Shown piece by piece: positions 41,031-47,918 of a stretch of 52,541 bases of DNA. Made by a program: the position numbers and the translations under genes. The notes beneath the pieces are model-generated. The model was not told the DNA's origin and did no database searches. It saw only the letters and a list, made by a program, of their open reading frames with translations. Within the stretch, counting starts at the first letter, position 1; every line of letters begins with the position of its first letter. Origin of the DNA: a virus; IMG/VR virus record IMGVR_UViG_3300029258_002096, positions 1 through 52,541 of that record; one strand, written 5' to 3'.

Positions 41031-41623
41031 AAAAGCAGATTGAACTAAGGAATCGCTTTACTAACGAAATTATAGTAGCTGGTAAATATGCGGATATCAG
41101 GTGGGCTGTTGAGGAAAACAGGGCTGATCTCATGGGAGCCAACCTCCGGGGAGCCAACCTCCAGGAAGCCAACCTCCGGGGAGCCAACCTCCAGGGAGCC
41201 AACCTCCAGGGAGCCAACCTCCAGGGAGCCGACCTCCGGGGAGCCAACCTCCAGGGAGCCGACCTCCGGGGAGCCAACCTCCAGGGAGCCAACCTCTGGG
41301 GAGCCGACCTCCGGGGAGCCAACCTCTGGGGAGCCAACCTCCGGGGAGCCAACCTCCAGGGAGCCAACCTCCGGGAAGCCGACCTCCAGGGAGCCGACCT
41401 CCGGGGAGCCGATCTTGATTTTTCTTGCTGGCCCCTATGGTGTGGGTCGTTCGGTGTTATTGTTGACATAGACAAAATTTATCAACTTGCCTTACATATA
41501 TGCAAGTGTAGGGTTGAGGGAAGTAAAGAAGATAAAGAGGAGTTTGCCAAGATCAAAGATTTCCTCCGCCCTTATGCGAACAAGTTTCATCGAATTGGAC
41601 AAGATGTTAAAGGTGTAGAATGA
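41027..41623 (+). CDS. Pentapeptide-repeat protein
   Basis: 198 residues, start overlapping the previous stop, AAAGGAG upstream. Residues about 33-132 are 20 pentapeptide repeats (A[ND]L[RQW]G), which fold as a right-handed square beta-helix and can mimic DNA. The C-terminal domain ([33 protein letters not shown]) is a conserved phage module seen attached to such repeats. The best-known members protect or inhibit gyrase, but that function cannot be assumed here. Confidence 0.85.
   Translation: MKKQIELRNRFTNEIIVAGKYADIRWAVEENRADLMGANLRGANLQEANLRGANLQGANLQGANLQGADLRGANLQGADLRGANLQGANLWGADLRGANLWGANLRGANLQGANLREADLQGADLRGADLDFSCWPLWCGSFGVIVDIDKIYQLALHICKCRVEGSKEDKEEFAKIKDFLRPYANKFHRIGQDVKGVE
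41123..41422 (+). repeat. 15-base tandem repeat array coding pentapeptides
   Basis: 20 consecutive 15-base units close to GGAGCCAACCTCCRG, nearly identical at DNA level. Variation is mostly at the third-repeat residue codon (CGG, CAG, TGG) and at AAC/GAC. Such uniformity indicates recent expansion by slippage or recombination. Confidence 0.95.
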
Positions 41624-41826
41624 ACTTCGAAAATGATAAATTCTGGGAATCCGCGACAATCGTTTCCCAGAGATGGATCGAGGAAAGGCTTACGGATTTA
41701 AGCTATACCAAGAATGGGATTTATTATTCTTGGAGCTTAGTCAACGGACGGTGGGAATTGCAGGAGGAGAGGGAAATTCAGGGGCGAGAACCCTCCTCAT
41801 CCCCTAAACGGCACGGCGGCGAGTGA
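41620..41826 (+). CDS. Small hypothetical protein
   Basis: 68 residues, ATGA overlap with the previous gene. Aromatic alpha/beta part ([36 protein letters not shown]) and a Ser/Pro/Arg/Gly tail. The stop lies inside the hairpin at 41811-41848. Function unknown. Confidence 0.55.
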   Translation: MNFENDKFWESATIVSQRWIEERLTDLSYTKNGIYYSWSLVNGRWELQEEREIQGREPSSSPKRHGGE

Positions 41827-41848
41827 GAGCGACGGCTTGTCGCCGTGC
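41811..41848 (+). terminator. GC-rich hairpin at the end of an operon
   Basis: GCACGGCG (41811-41818) pairs with CGCCGTGC (41841-41848); the loop contains the stop of the previous gene and a second short stem. No T tract follows, so it may be an mRNA-stabilising hairpin or a decayed palindrome rather than a true terminator. Confidence 0.45.
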
Positions 41849-41912
41849 TAACCTCTAAAAGGAAATAATAATGGGTTGGTGTTGATGTAATTTTATATAC
41901 GGAGGTGCACTA

Positions 41913-42236
41913 ATGGCGAATTGGAAATTTAGATTAGACTTGAAAGATGTGTGGGAAAAATTGGATAGCGAAGAAATCCCCATATCAGAAGGCGGTCTAA
42001 TTATCGAAGCGAAAATTAATGATTTAATTTCTAAAATTAATCCCAATAACAACGAAGAAATCGAAGAAGAATTTGCCCTTGATGAATTGTTTGACATTGC
42101 TACCAATATGGCCTCTGTCGTAGACGTGGAGGATTTTGATTGTCAAATGGGGCGACTTTATGATTGGGGAGACACAAAATTGTCAAATAGAAAGTGGCCG
42201 GAAGATAGAATGTGTTGGATAGCGACTTCCTTTTAA
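41913..42236 (+). CDS. Acidic hypothetical protein
   Basis: 107 residues, GGAGGTG upstream. Acidic, alpha/beta (WKFRLDLKDVWEKLDSEEIP, INPNNNEEIEEEFALDELFD). The C-terminus is rich in Trp and Asp (YDWGDTKLSNRKWPEDRMCW). No family recognised. Confidence 0.6.
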   Translation: MANWKFRLDLKDVWEKLDSEEIPISEGGLIIEAKINDLISKINPNNNEEIEEEFALDELFDIATNMASVVDVEDFDCQMGRLYDWGDTKLSNRKWPEDRMCWIATSF

Positions 42237-42253
42237 CGTAAATGAAAAAACAC

Positions 42254-42282
42254 TTGACTTTTTGAATTGACTTTGTTATATT
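42254..42282 (+). promoter_or_regulatory. Sigma70-type promoter before the tRNA-like region
   Basis: TTGACT at 42254-42259, 17-base spacer, TATATT at 42277-42282; identical boxes and spacing to the promoter at 36233. Transcription would start near 42289 and run through the tRNA-like gene and two hairpins. Confidence 0.75.
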
Positions 42283-42400
42283 CAATTAACCCAACGAAGG
42301 GGGTTTAATGATCCAGAAAGTAAAAATAGGAAGCGACTTTTCGGGCGTCCCGTGCCTTGACCCCCTTCATGTTTTCCATGCGGGGCGTCCGAATATTTTT

Positions 42401-42488
42401 GAGGGAGTGGCGGAAAGGGTTAGACGCAACCCGACGGGGCGTGTATCGGGGCCACGATACAGTGCAGGTTCGAATCCTGCCTCCCTCT
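42401..42488 (+). tRNA. tRNA-Leu-like gene (type II) with aberrant anticodon arm
   Basis: Perfect seven-base acceptor stem (GAGGGAG with CTCCCTC), U8, a tRNA-Leu-type D arm (GCGGAAAGGGTTAGACGC), a long variable arm (GTATCG-GGGCCA-CGATAC), and a perfect T arm (GCAGG-TTCGAAT-CCTGC). Between D and variable arms only about 15 bases remain (about 42428-42442), too few for a normal 17-base anticodon arm, and no five-base stem forms. No CCA is encoded. It may be a decayed tRNA, a tRNA mimic or a site used for integration. The anticodon cannot be read. Confidence 0.6.
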
Positions 42489-42492
42489 CTAT

Positions 42493-42550
42493 GGAGCGGG
42501 AAAATATCACAGTTTCGGGGTTGTTGGCAGCAGAGATGCTGTCCCGCTCC
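42493..42550 (+). ncRNA. Hairpin 1 downstream of the tRNA-like gene
   Basis: GGAGCGGGA (42493-42501) pairs perfectly with TCCCGCTCC (42542-42550). Inside is a small stem CAGC/GCTG (42528-42531, 42538-42541). A long nine-base outer stem with a structured interior suggests a functional RNA rather than a simple terminator. Confidence 0.5.
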
Positions 42551-42568
42551 TACTTCCCCCCCAAGGCG

Positions 42569-42604
42569 GGCACGGCTGGTATACTCGTGGATGCTGGCCG
42601 TGCC
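42569..42604 (+). ncRNA. Hairpin 2 downstream of the tRNA-like gene
   Basis: GGCACGGC (42569-42576) pairs perfectly with GCCGTGCC (42597-42604), 20-base loop, followed by ATATTTTAA. It could be the terminator of the RNA unit, though the T tract is poor, or another structured domain. The gap 42237-42622 holds promoter, tRNA-like gene and both hairpins. Confidence 0.5.
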
Positions 42605-42622
42605 ATATTTTAAGAGGCAAAA

Positions 42623-42970
42623 ATGAATTGTAATAATGTGTATTGTATAAAATATAACGAGGATTGTGAGGGGAATTGTGCAATCTGGGATGCAGAAGAT
42701 AGGATTCATTGTTTGCCGAGAATTAAATTTGTAAAAGAAATCAAGGTGGGGAAATCTGGTGCGAATAGCCAGAACGAAGAGGCGAGGCAGGAACTGGACG
42801 AGGATGAGAAGGAACGAGTCCCATATTTAAGAAAGATAACTGAATATGAAGGGTTGGGCTGGTATTTAATTTTCCGTGACGGGGAATTTAAAACAACAGA
42901 ATGGGAATGTTATGTCAGGGAAGAGTTATCCGATGAGGGGGAGGTGTGGAAAATTGAAAGTTATGAATGA
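42623..42970 (+). CDS. Hypothetical protein with Cys-rich N-terminus
   Basis: 115 residues from ATG 42623; AAGAGGC upstream. N-terminal Cys pattern (CNNVYCIKYNEDCEGNCAIW), a polar linker (KSGANSQNEEARQELDEDEK) and a C-terminal beta-rich aromatic part (EYEGLGWYLIFRDGEFKTTE). The linker resembles inserts seen in other small proteins here. Function unknown. Confidence 0.6.
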   Translation: MNCNNVYCIKYNEDCEGNCAIWDAEDRIHCLPRIKFVKEIKVGKSGANSQNEEARQELDEDEKERVPYLRKITEYEGLGWYLIFRDGEFKTTEWECYVREELSDEGEVWKIESYE

Positions 42971-43040
42971 GAAGTCCGATCTAATGGAGCTTACAATGAA
43001 AATCATTTTTTTGATTCTTTTTTAAGGGGAGCGACGAGAG

Positions 43041-43472
43041 ATGACAAACCAAAAAGCCATATCAATGCTAATAGCTATGACGGGAAGCATAAAAGAAATT
43101 AGAGAGGATCACGAATTTACCGAAGCCATAAAAAAGGCAATTGAGGCATTGGAAACATTGCAAGGTGTATGTGATGGTTCGGCGACGCTTAATCCAATTG
43201 AGATATTTGATAGTATGGACATTGATGATGAGCGCAGTATCGTTGAAGCACTATATGAATTACAAAAAGGAAATATCTCATGTCGTGCTATGGCACAAAA
43301 GATTAGAGGTTTTGTAAAAGAGAATGAAAAATGGGAACCGGGAGCAAAATCCGCTGTTGAGCCGATTGGTAGCCAGGGTAGCGGATCGGTGATGAAGGTG
43401 GATGTCAAAAACTGGGATAGGGTGATAAAGAGATTTTGGGGATGGGTTGATAAAAGATACGGGTATAAGTGA
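43041..43472 (+). CDS. Hypothetical helical protein
   Basis: 143 residues, AAGGGGAG upstream. Helical (MLIAMTGSIKEIREDHEFTE, IVEALYELQKGNISCRAMAQ) with a Gly/Ser linker (EPGAKSAVEPIGSQGSGS) before a C-terminal Trp-rich segment (VIKRFWGWVDKRYGYK). No family recognised. Confidence 0.6.
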   Translation: MTNQKAISMLIAMTGSIKEIREDHEFTEAIKKAIEALETLQGVCDGSATLNPIEIFDSMDIDDERSIVEALYELQKGNISCRAMAQKIRGFVKENEKWEPGAKSAVEPIGSQGSGSVMKVDVKNWDRVIKRFWGWVDKRYGYK

Positions 43473-43491
43473 ATATGGGAAGGATAAGTTA

Positions 43492-43926
43492 ATGAAAACC
43501 ATTTTTTTAATACTGCTGATTCCTACCATGCTTTCCGCTCAATCTTACAATGAATGGCATGGGATACGAATAAAACAGGGTGGGCCGGATTTCGACGGCT
43601 GGTCAATCGGGCACATGGCGGGAGGGATTGTGGGCTATGGTGGATTGAGGGCACTTAAAGTCAAACCCATCTACGCTGTGCTTGGAACTGTCGCCGGAGG
43701 ATATATCTATGAAATTTACAAGGACGGCCTCGGAAATAAAATCCCCCTCACAGGAGGGCGTGACCATCGAGGAGCCGACTTGAAAGGCGACCCTGTCTGG
43801 GTGGCAGTTGGCGGGTGTGTTGGCGTATTGCTTGAAGCATCTTTTAAGATTATCAAATTATCAGAGCGGAAACAAGTAGCCATAAATATGTCACCATGTA
43901 GAATTGCAATTCAGGTGCAAATATAA
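43492..43926 (+). CDS. Secreted or envelope protein with signal peptide
   Basis: 144 residues from ATG 43492 (AAGGATAAG upstream). Signal peptide at residues 1-17 (KTIFLILLIPTMLSAQ|S). The mature part has Gly-rich hydrophobic stretches (HMAGGIVGYGGLRAL, AVLGTVAGGYIYEIYKDGLG, VAVGGCVGVLLEASF), as in YfiM-like or small envelope lipoproteins. Possibly acts in exclusion or lysis. The stop TAA lies directly before the structured element 43927-44082. Confidence 0.65.
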   Translation: MKTIFLILLIPTMLSAQSYNEWHGIRIKQGGPDFDGWSIGHMAGGIVGYGGLRALKVKPIYAVLGTVAGGYIYEIYKDGLGNKIPLTGGRDHRGADLKGDPVWVAVGGCVGVLLEASFKIIKLSERKQVAINMSPCRIAIQVQI

Positions 43927-44082
43927 ATGACAAACCCATCCTTAGCTGCTTACCGCCGTAGGCGGTTGCAGGATAGGAGGAGTGACAAAGGGATGTCAAA
44001 CCCGAATAGGCATTCGTACAAATCACTCGCCGGACGGGCCGGAAACCGGAATCGAGGTACTTCGGGTGGATGGGTTTGTCAT
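43927..44082 (+). ncRNA. Large structured intergenic RNA candidate
   Basis: Perfect 15-bp closing stem: ATGACAAACCCATCC (43927-43941) with its exact complement at 44068-44082. Inside are a hairpin ACCGCC-GTA-GGCGGT (43952-43966), an arm GAGTGA/TCACTC (43980-43985, 44023-44028) enclosing two hairpins (GGG/CCC and GAAT-AGGC-ATTC), and CCGG-AAA-CCGG (44039-44049). It fills the gap between two genes. A short MITE with terminal inverted repeats is an alternative, but no target duplication is visible. Confidence 0.65.
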
Positions 44083-44105
44083 AAATAAAAGCAAGGGGTG
44101 AAAAA

Positions 44106-44327
44106 ATGAACATGAAAGAATGGAATAAAGCGGTCGCGGAAATAAAGCGTCTTGCTTCTCAAGACGTTGTGCACTTGGACATTGGGGAAACGATTGTGCC
44201 AGGCGAAGAAGCAAAGGGGCCAAGTGTACGTATCTTAATAGGACACGATCCGGCCACGGAAATACGAGGGAATAATATCAGAGAAGCGCTCAATAAATTT
44301 CGGGCGTATATGGGAGGGAAATCATGA
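44106..44327 (+). CDS. Small hypothetical protein
   Basis: 73 residues, AAGGGGTG upstream. A helix (KEWNKAVAEIKRLASQDVVH), a beta part (VRILIGHDPATEIRGN) and a final helix (IREALNKFRAYMGG). No family recognised. Overlaps the next start by four bases. Confidence 0.6.
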   Translation: MNMKEWNKAVAEIKRLASQDVVHLDIGETIVPGEEAKGPSVRILIGHDPATEIRGNNIREALNKFRAYMGGKS

Positions 44328-44524
44328 GTCTTTTAGATGCTTTACAACAACAGATTAATCGCTTAGAAATGCTTTTGAGGGTAGCGCATCAAATAATCGA
44401 CGACCAACAAGAACGGCTTGCTCTTTTGGAACAAGAGGATGAATGGAGGGAGGAAAAGGCGTTTTTAGATGCACAGGATCGCTTGTTCAATGAAGGTGTT
44501 CGACAAGTACACGGAGAAACGTAA
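44324..44524 (+). CDS. Small coiled-coil protein
   Basis: 66 residues, ATGA overlap with the previous gene. Entirely helical with heptads (LLDALQQQINRLEMLLRVAH, IIDDQQERLALLEQEDEWRE). Its stop overlaps the start of the nuclease gene by one base, indicating coupling to the recombination module. Confidence 0.6.
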   Translation: MSLLDALQQQINRLEMLLRVAHQIIDDQQERLALLEQEDEWREEKAFLDAQDRLFNEGVRQVHGET

Positions 44525-45366
44525 TGGCCAAGGTAAGAAGTTTAGAGATAGAAACATCTTTCGGCGGTGTAATTTCTGAAGCCCCCTTTGAAAACGTTAA
44601 GCCACTTTATCGAGATAAAATTATTATCGATATTGAAGAAGGGGACGATCCAGCCGAAATCAGAAAAAGTTATCGCAAGCTTTTGCAAGATGAACAAATC
44701 TGTGAATTTGATCTTTTGAAAAACAAATTGAAGTCCGATCTCCTTCAAATCCAATATCAAAATATCAAATTTAGAGAAAAAGGTGGAAAACAATATCCGC
44801 GAGTTTCATCCATTATTTATTGGATGAAAGACTGGCGAATCAGTGAATCCGATCTTGCTCAATATGCTGCTCGTGGTCATCTTATTCATAAGCTCTGTGA
44901 ATATTTTATCTATAATCAAATTTGGTTATCGTTAGAAGAGTTGGCAGAAAAAGACCCAGAATGTAATAAAGATATTACATTAATGCTCAGTGGGTCGCTT
45001 AAGCTCTCTGTGGATGATTGTAGTCATAAACAGTTTTTTGAAACACATGGTAAGGATTTCCAGTTTGATTTTGTTGAGGAAACCGTTTTCAACGAAGAAT
45101 ATTTTTATACCGGATGTTTCGACGGAGAAGGATTTTATAAAGGTAAAAAATCAATCATTGATCTCAAAACGGGTTCCTGGGAATGGAAACAGTTGGCAGC
45201 GTATGCGCGATGCAGGGATAAAATCGAACAATTGGTTATTTGTCCTGTTGGTCCTAACGATAACAAAAGTGGCGTGAAAAAACCCGTTGTTTGTACGAAC
45301 ATTGACATGGAATTTAATAATTTTTTGAAGGATAGGGCAGAGTTCAAAAAAAGATTTGGAATCTAA
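44524..45366 (+). CDS. PD-(D/E)XK nuclease, RecB/Cas4-like exonuclease
   Basis: 280 residues. Core motifs in order: a His-containing helix (AARGHLIHKLCEYF, near residue 120), ETVFNEEYFYTGCFDGEG giving the motif II Asp, KKSIIDLKTG giving the D...(D/E)XK Lys, and WKQLAAYARCRD giving the QxxxY motif IV. These features define RecB/Cas4-like nucleases. With the downstream SSB-like gene it probably forms a recombination or end-resection pair. Confidence 0.85.
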   Translation: MAKVRSLEIETSFGGVISEAPFENVKPLYRDKIIIDIEEGDDPAEIRKSYRKLLQDEQICEFDLLKNKLKSDLLQIQYQNIKFREKGGKQYPRVSSIIYWMKDWRISESDLAQYAARGHLIHKLCEYFIYNQIWLSLEELAEKDPECNKDITLMLSGSLKLSVDDCSHKQFFETHGKDFQFDFVEETVFNEEYFYTGCFDGEGFYKGKKSIIDLKTGSWEWKQLAAYARCRDKIEQLVICPVGPNDNKSGVKKPVVCTNIDMEFNNFLKDRAEFKKRFGI

Positions 45367-45376
45367 GGAGGATAAT

Positions 45377-46021
45377 ATGGGACTGAATAAAGGCAGAGAT
45401 CGGACATTTTTAAATATTAGTTTTGGGCGTATTAGACAACGCTGTAAACCTGACCACCCCGAAGCGATAGGGCGAGAATTACAATCCGGTGAAAAAACGT
45501 ATGCGGTAGAATATACATCGGTCAGTGGTATACTTGAAGATATTCGATTTCGTGATGACCCACGTTATGGAAAATCGTGGAATCTTTATATCACCGACGG
45601 GGACGAAAAATTTGCGATTCAAGTTAAGGAAGATACGGCTTTCGGTAGTGCTTTATTAGAGCGGATACCAAATCTTGTAAGAAATCAATTTTATCTTTTT
45701 GCGCCCTATGATTTTGAAACACAAAAAGGAAAGCGCAAGCGTGGACTATCTATCAAAGACAAAAGCGGAGAGAAAATTTCCAGTTATTATAAAAAATTCA
45801 CAGAAAGGGAAGACGGGGGGTGGGATGTCGAAAATCTATATGGCTATCCAAGTTATGACGGAGATCGAAAAGATAAAGATGAGTTGAAAATCTATTTTAC
45901 TCGTCTTTTGAAGTTTTTGCGTGCCGAAGCCCTTAAACATATAGGTCAATTTCGGGATAACGACGAAAGTTCAAGCGATGATATACCAATCGGAGAGCCA
46001 GAAGAGGAATTGCCGTTTTGA
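45377..46021 (+). CDS. ssDNA-binding protein with SSB-type C-terminal tail
   Basis: 214 residues from ATG 45377, AAGGAGG upstream. The core is a beta-rich OB-like protein (VEYTSVSGILEDIRFRDDP, SWNLYITDGDEKFAIQV, VRNQFYLFAPYDFETQKGKR). The acidic tail ends SSSDDIPIGEPEEELPF, like the acidic tip of bacterial SSB, with a final Phe that docks partner proteins. Immediate neighbour of the nuclease. The call rests on tail and context. Confidence 0.75.
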   Translation: MGLNKGRDRTFLNISFGRIRQRCKPDHPEAIGRELQSGEKTYAVEYTSVSGILEDIRFRDDPRYGKSWNLYITDGDEKFAIQVKEDTAFGSALLERIPNLVRNQFYLFAPYDFETQKGKRKRGLSIKDKSGEKISSYYKKFTEREDGGWDVENLYGYPSYDGDRKDKDELKIYFTRLLKFLRAEALKHIGQFRDNDESSSDDIPIGEPEEELPF

Positions 46022-46166
46022 TTCAAGGGGAAAAACCAAAGAAAAGCCTTGTGAGCATCCGTTCGTTGCTGTGACGATAGACGGAGAAGTATATTGTACT
46101 GAATGTGGCGAGCCTGTTGACCTTGATGAATTAACGGATGAATGTGAAATTTGGGAAGAAGAATAG
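45978..46166 (+). CDS. Small zinc-ribbon-like protein
   Basis: 62 residues if begun at ATG 45978, overlapping the SSB-like gene by 44 bases; no other start is in frame. CEHPFVAVTIDGEVYCTECG gives a Cys/His set spaced like a zinc ribbon, followed by an acidic tail (DLDELTDECEIWEEE). The start is uncertain. Confidence 0.5.
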   Translation: MIYQSESQKRNCRFDSRGKTKEKPCEHPFVAVTIDGEVYCTECGEPVDLDELTDECEIWEEE

Positions 46167-46180
46167 GTGAGGGTATTTTG

Positions 46181-46339
46181 ATGGTTATTATAAAAAAATG
46201 TTTTTCCTGTGGCAAGGACGTAGACCCCGTTTCAGATTACTGTTATGGATGCGGGAATTATGTTTGTTTAGAATGTGCTAAAAAATATAGTCATTTTGCG
46301 GGCGGCGAGCACGGGAGAGGGAAAAAGAAAAAGAAATAG
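46181..46339 (+). CDS. Small zinc-ribbon protein (52 aa)
   Basis: ATG 46181 preferred over an upstream in-frame ATG at 46151. KCFSCGKDVDPVSDYCYGCG then CLECAKKYSH: three Cys pairs and a His give a double-zinc or RING-like pattern. Basic Lys-rich tail. Function unknown. Confidence 0.6.
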   Translation: MVIIKKCFSCGKDVDPVSDYCYGCGNYVCLECAKKYSHFAGGEHGRGKKKKK

Positions 46340-46365
46340 ATCACACCGTATGAGGATATATTTTA

Positions 46366-46644
46366 ATGGACTACAAACCCCGCTCTGAACTTGAAATAAT
46401 GTCAAGCGATGCCATAGATCGTTACAAAACAGAGCTTGAACAAAATCTAAAACAGATGATTGTCGAGCACGGAATTGTTGAACGACAAAAACTGGAAATC
46501 CAGAGAAAAATTATTGATTTGCAATCCCAGAAGAAAGACCTTGAGTTGAGTTTATCTAAATCGAGCGAAAATAAAAGAGTTTTACAAATAGAAATTGCAC
46601 TTGCAAAGTCAATGTTTTGGGCGGTGAAAAATGAAGGCGGATAA
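46366..46644 (+). CDS. Coiled-coil protein
   Basis: 92 residues. Nearly all helix, with heptads (IDRYKTELEQNLKQMIVEHG, QKLEIQRKIIDLQSQKKDLE). No catalytic motif. Overlaps the next gene by 14 bases. Confidence 0.6.
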   Translation: MDYKPRSELEIMSSDAIDRYKTELEQNLKQMIVEHGIVERQKLEIQRKIIDLQSQKKDLELSLSKSSENKRVLQIEIALAKSMFWAVKNEGG

Positions 46645-46828
46645 AGGAGTTTACCGTTGCGTCTCCTGTGGCTTGGGATTTACGGAAGCTGAATACCTAA
46701 GAAGACATCTATTGACGAACTTCCAGTGTCGCGACCAATTGCTTTATATCTGTCTCAAAGAATCGTTCCCGTTAAGTATGTTGGATAATTGGTTAATGGG
46801 TGGGGAAAAACTATGTCAAAGGAATTAA
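46631..46828 (+). CDS. C2H2 zinc-finger protein
   Basis: 65 residues. CVSCGLGFTEAEYLRRHLL then FQC fits a C2H2- or C2HC-type finger (C-x2-C ... H ... C). The start overlaps the coiled-coil gene. Possibly DNA- or RNA-binding; unproven. Confidence 0.6.
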   Translation: MKADKGVYRCVSCGLGFTEAEYLRRHLLTNFQCRDQLLYICLKESFPLSMLDNWLMGGEKLCQRN

Positions 46829-46974
46829 TAATTAGAATTAAAGATTCCCGATTGCGACTCAGGAGTTTATATTATCAACTCCTAAGAAATAACATTGGAT
46901 ATGCTAAAACATTAAAAGATGAATTAGACGAATTGAAGGATATTATAAAAGAAATGGAGGGGGAGAAGCCTTGA
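46813..46974 (+). CDS. Small helical protein (53 aa)
   Basis: ATG 46813 chosen because GTGGGG precedes it; ATG 46789 is an alternative. Basic/acidic helices (RIKDSRLRLRSLYYQLLRNN, KTLKDELDELKDIIKEMEG). Overlaps both neighbours by a few bases. Confidence 0.5.
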   Translation: MSKELIIRIKDSRLRLRSLYYQLLRNNIGYAKTLKDELDELKDIIKEMEGEKP

Positions 46975-47276
46975 AAACATATTACAAAATAAGATTATTC
47001 TTAAAAATTGTTTGGAGAAGATGGGAATACAAGCGACTAAAACTTATGGAGGACAATATGAAACTTGGTCAAGAGGTTGACTGGCAGGAAGTTGGGGCTG
47101 CGTTAGCGCATGCTGATGATGGCGAACAAGCCGAATGTTTAAAGGCATTCATCAAAGAATGTAAAACTTGGGGAACCCATTATGCGATTGAACAACAGCT
47201 TGCAAGTGTAAATTTTAAACTCACGCAAGAGGAACGCGAGATATTAGCAATGCTTGGCTATACCAAAGATGTATAG
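46971..47276 (+). CDS. Hypothetical protein
   Basis: 101 residues from TTG 46971, with GGAGGGGGAG upstream and a four-base overlap; an internal ATG at 47058 preceded by GGAGG is an alternative start. Residues from there (KLGQEVDWQEVGAALAHADD, ECLKAFIKECKTWGTHYAIE) are helical. Function unknown. Confidence 0.55.
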   Translation: MKTYYKIRLFLKIVWRRWEYKRLKLMEDNMKLGQEVDWQEVGAALAHADDGEQAECLKAFIKECKTWGTHYAIEQQLASVNFKLTQEEREILAMLGYTKDV

Positions 47277-47427
47277 TCACTGCTACCTTATAGATGGAAA
47301 ATGCCCGTTCTGTGTTGTTCATGATGGCGAATCAATTTGTTGTGAAGTATCTGGGACGGGAAAACACGGAAGAGCGAAAGAGAAGCGAACGAGGTTGATG
47401 ACAAAATGTCCAAGAGAAAAGAAATAA
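47269..47427 (+). CDS. Small Cys-rich protein (52 aa)
   Basis: ATG 47269 to TAA 47425-47427; overlaps both neighbours. HCYLIDGKCPFCVVHDGESI, then CCEV and a basic tail give a Cys/His cluster typical of a zinc-binding fold. Placed just before the NinG-like gene. Function unknown. Confidence 0.5.
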   Translation: MYSHCYLIDGKCPFCVVHDGESICCEVSGTGKHGRAKEKRTRLMTKCPREKK

Positions 47428-47918
47428 CAGATTTACCATTCGGGAAAGAAAAGATTGTAAGGCTTGACTGGCGAAAGCATGAAAAACGAATGGATGAAAA
47501 ATTTAGTATATTTCTAAAATTAGACCGCAACCTAATCTGTGAAAAATGTAATAAACCATATTTCATTCAAGATAATTTAAAGATTCCTCCCTCTATCCAG
47601 TGTAGCCATTATATAGGAAGAACCAAACGAAACACACGGTGGAGTCCGACGAATTGTTTTTGTCATTGTACCGGATGTCACCAATATCTTGGAAACAATC
47701 CACACGAATTCAGGAAATGGGTTTTAGATTACAGATTTCATGGATGTGTAAATAGGCTAATGATAATGGAACATTTTGGAAACGAGAAATTTAGAGGAGA
47801 TCGCGGTATCATTGAATTGTGGATTGAACGAAGGCTGGCCGAGGTCTTACCGACATGGCCAGTATTGGACTACCCTGTTTTAGATGAAATATATTACAAA
47901 TTAGGGATGAAAGAATAA
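47406..47918 (+). CDS. NinG/Rap-like recombination protein (HNH-type)
   Basis: 170 residues. Layout: LICEKCNKPYF, IQCSHYIGRTKRNTRW, NCFCHCTGCHQYLGNNPHEF, RFHGCVNRLMIMEHFGNEKF. Cys pairs, the CSHY motif and CxxCH match lambda NinG/Rap, a Holliday-junction-binding recombination factor, and HNH-like nucleases. It fits the nuclease and SSB-like neighbours. Confidence 0.8.
   Translation: MSKRKEITDLPFGKEKIVRLDWRKHEKRMDEKFSIFLKLDRNLICEKCNKPYFIQDNLKIPPSIQCSHYIGRTKRNTRWSPTNCFCHCTGCHQYLGNNPHEFRKWVLDYRFHGCVNRLMIMEHFGNEKFRGDRGIIELWIERRLAEVLPTWPVLDYPVLDEIYYKLGMKE

Noticed and set aside
41088-41471. Plus-strand ORF of Glu-Pro-Thr-Ser repeats
   Set aside because: Alternative frame of the same 15-base repeats; the pentapeptide frame has a ribosome binding site, flanking domains and known family features.
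41005-41475. Long minus-strand ORF rich in Arg, Pro, Trp and Ala
   Set aside because: It is the antisense of the pentapeptide repeat array; the repeat period keeps the frame open by chance.
42308-42613. 101-codon ORF covering the tRNA-like gene, with a good ribosome binding site and a first dozen residues resembling the start of a C5-cytosine methyltransferase (KIGSDFSG)
   Set aside because: The rest of the frame reads through the tRNA stems and hairpins and gives the typical false peptide of tRNA regions. No methyltransferase motifs follow. At most the first codons are a remnant.
42984-43025. 13-codon hydrophobic ORF before 43041
   Set aside because: No ribosome binding site and too short to judge.
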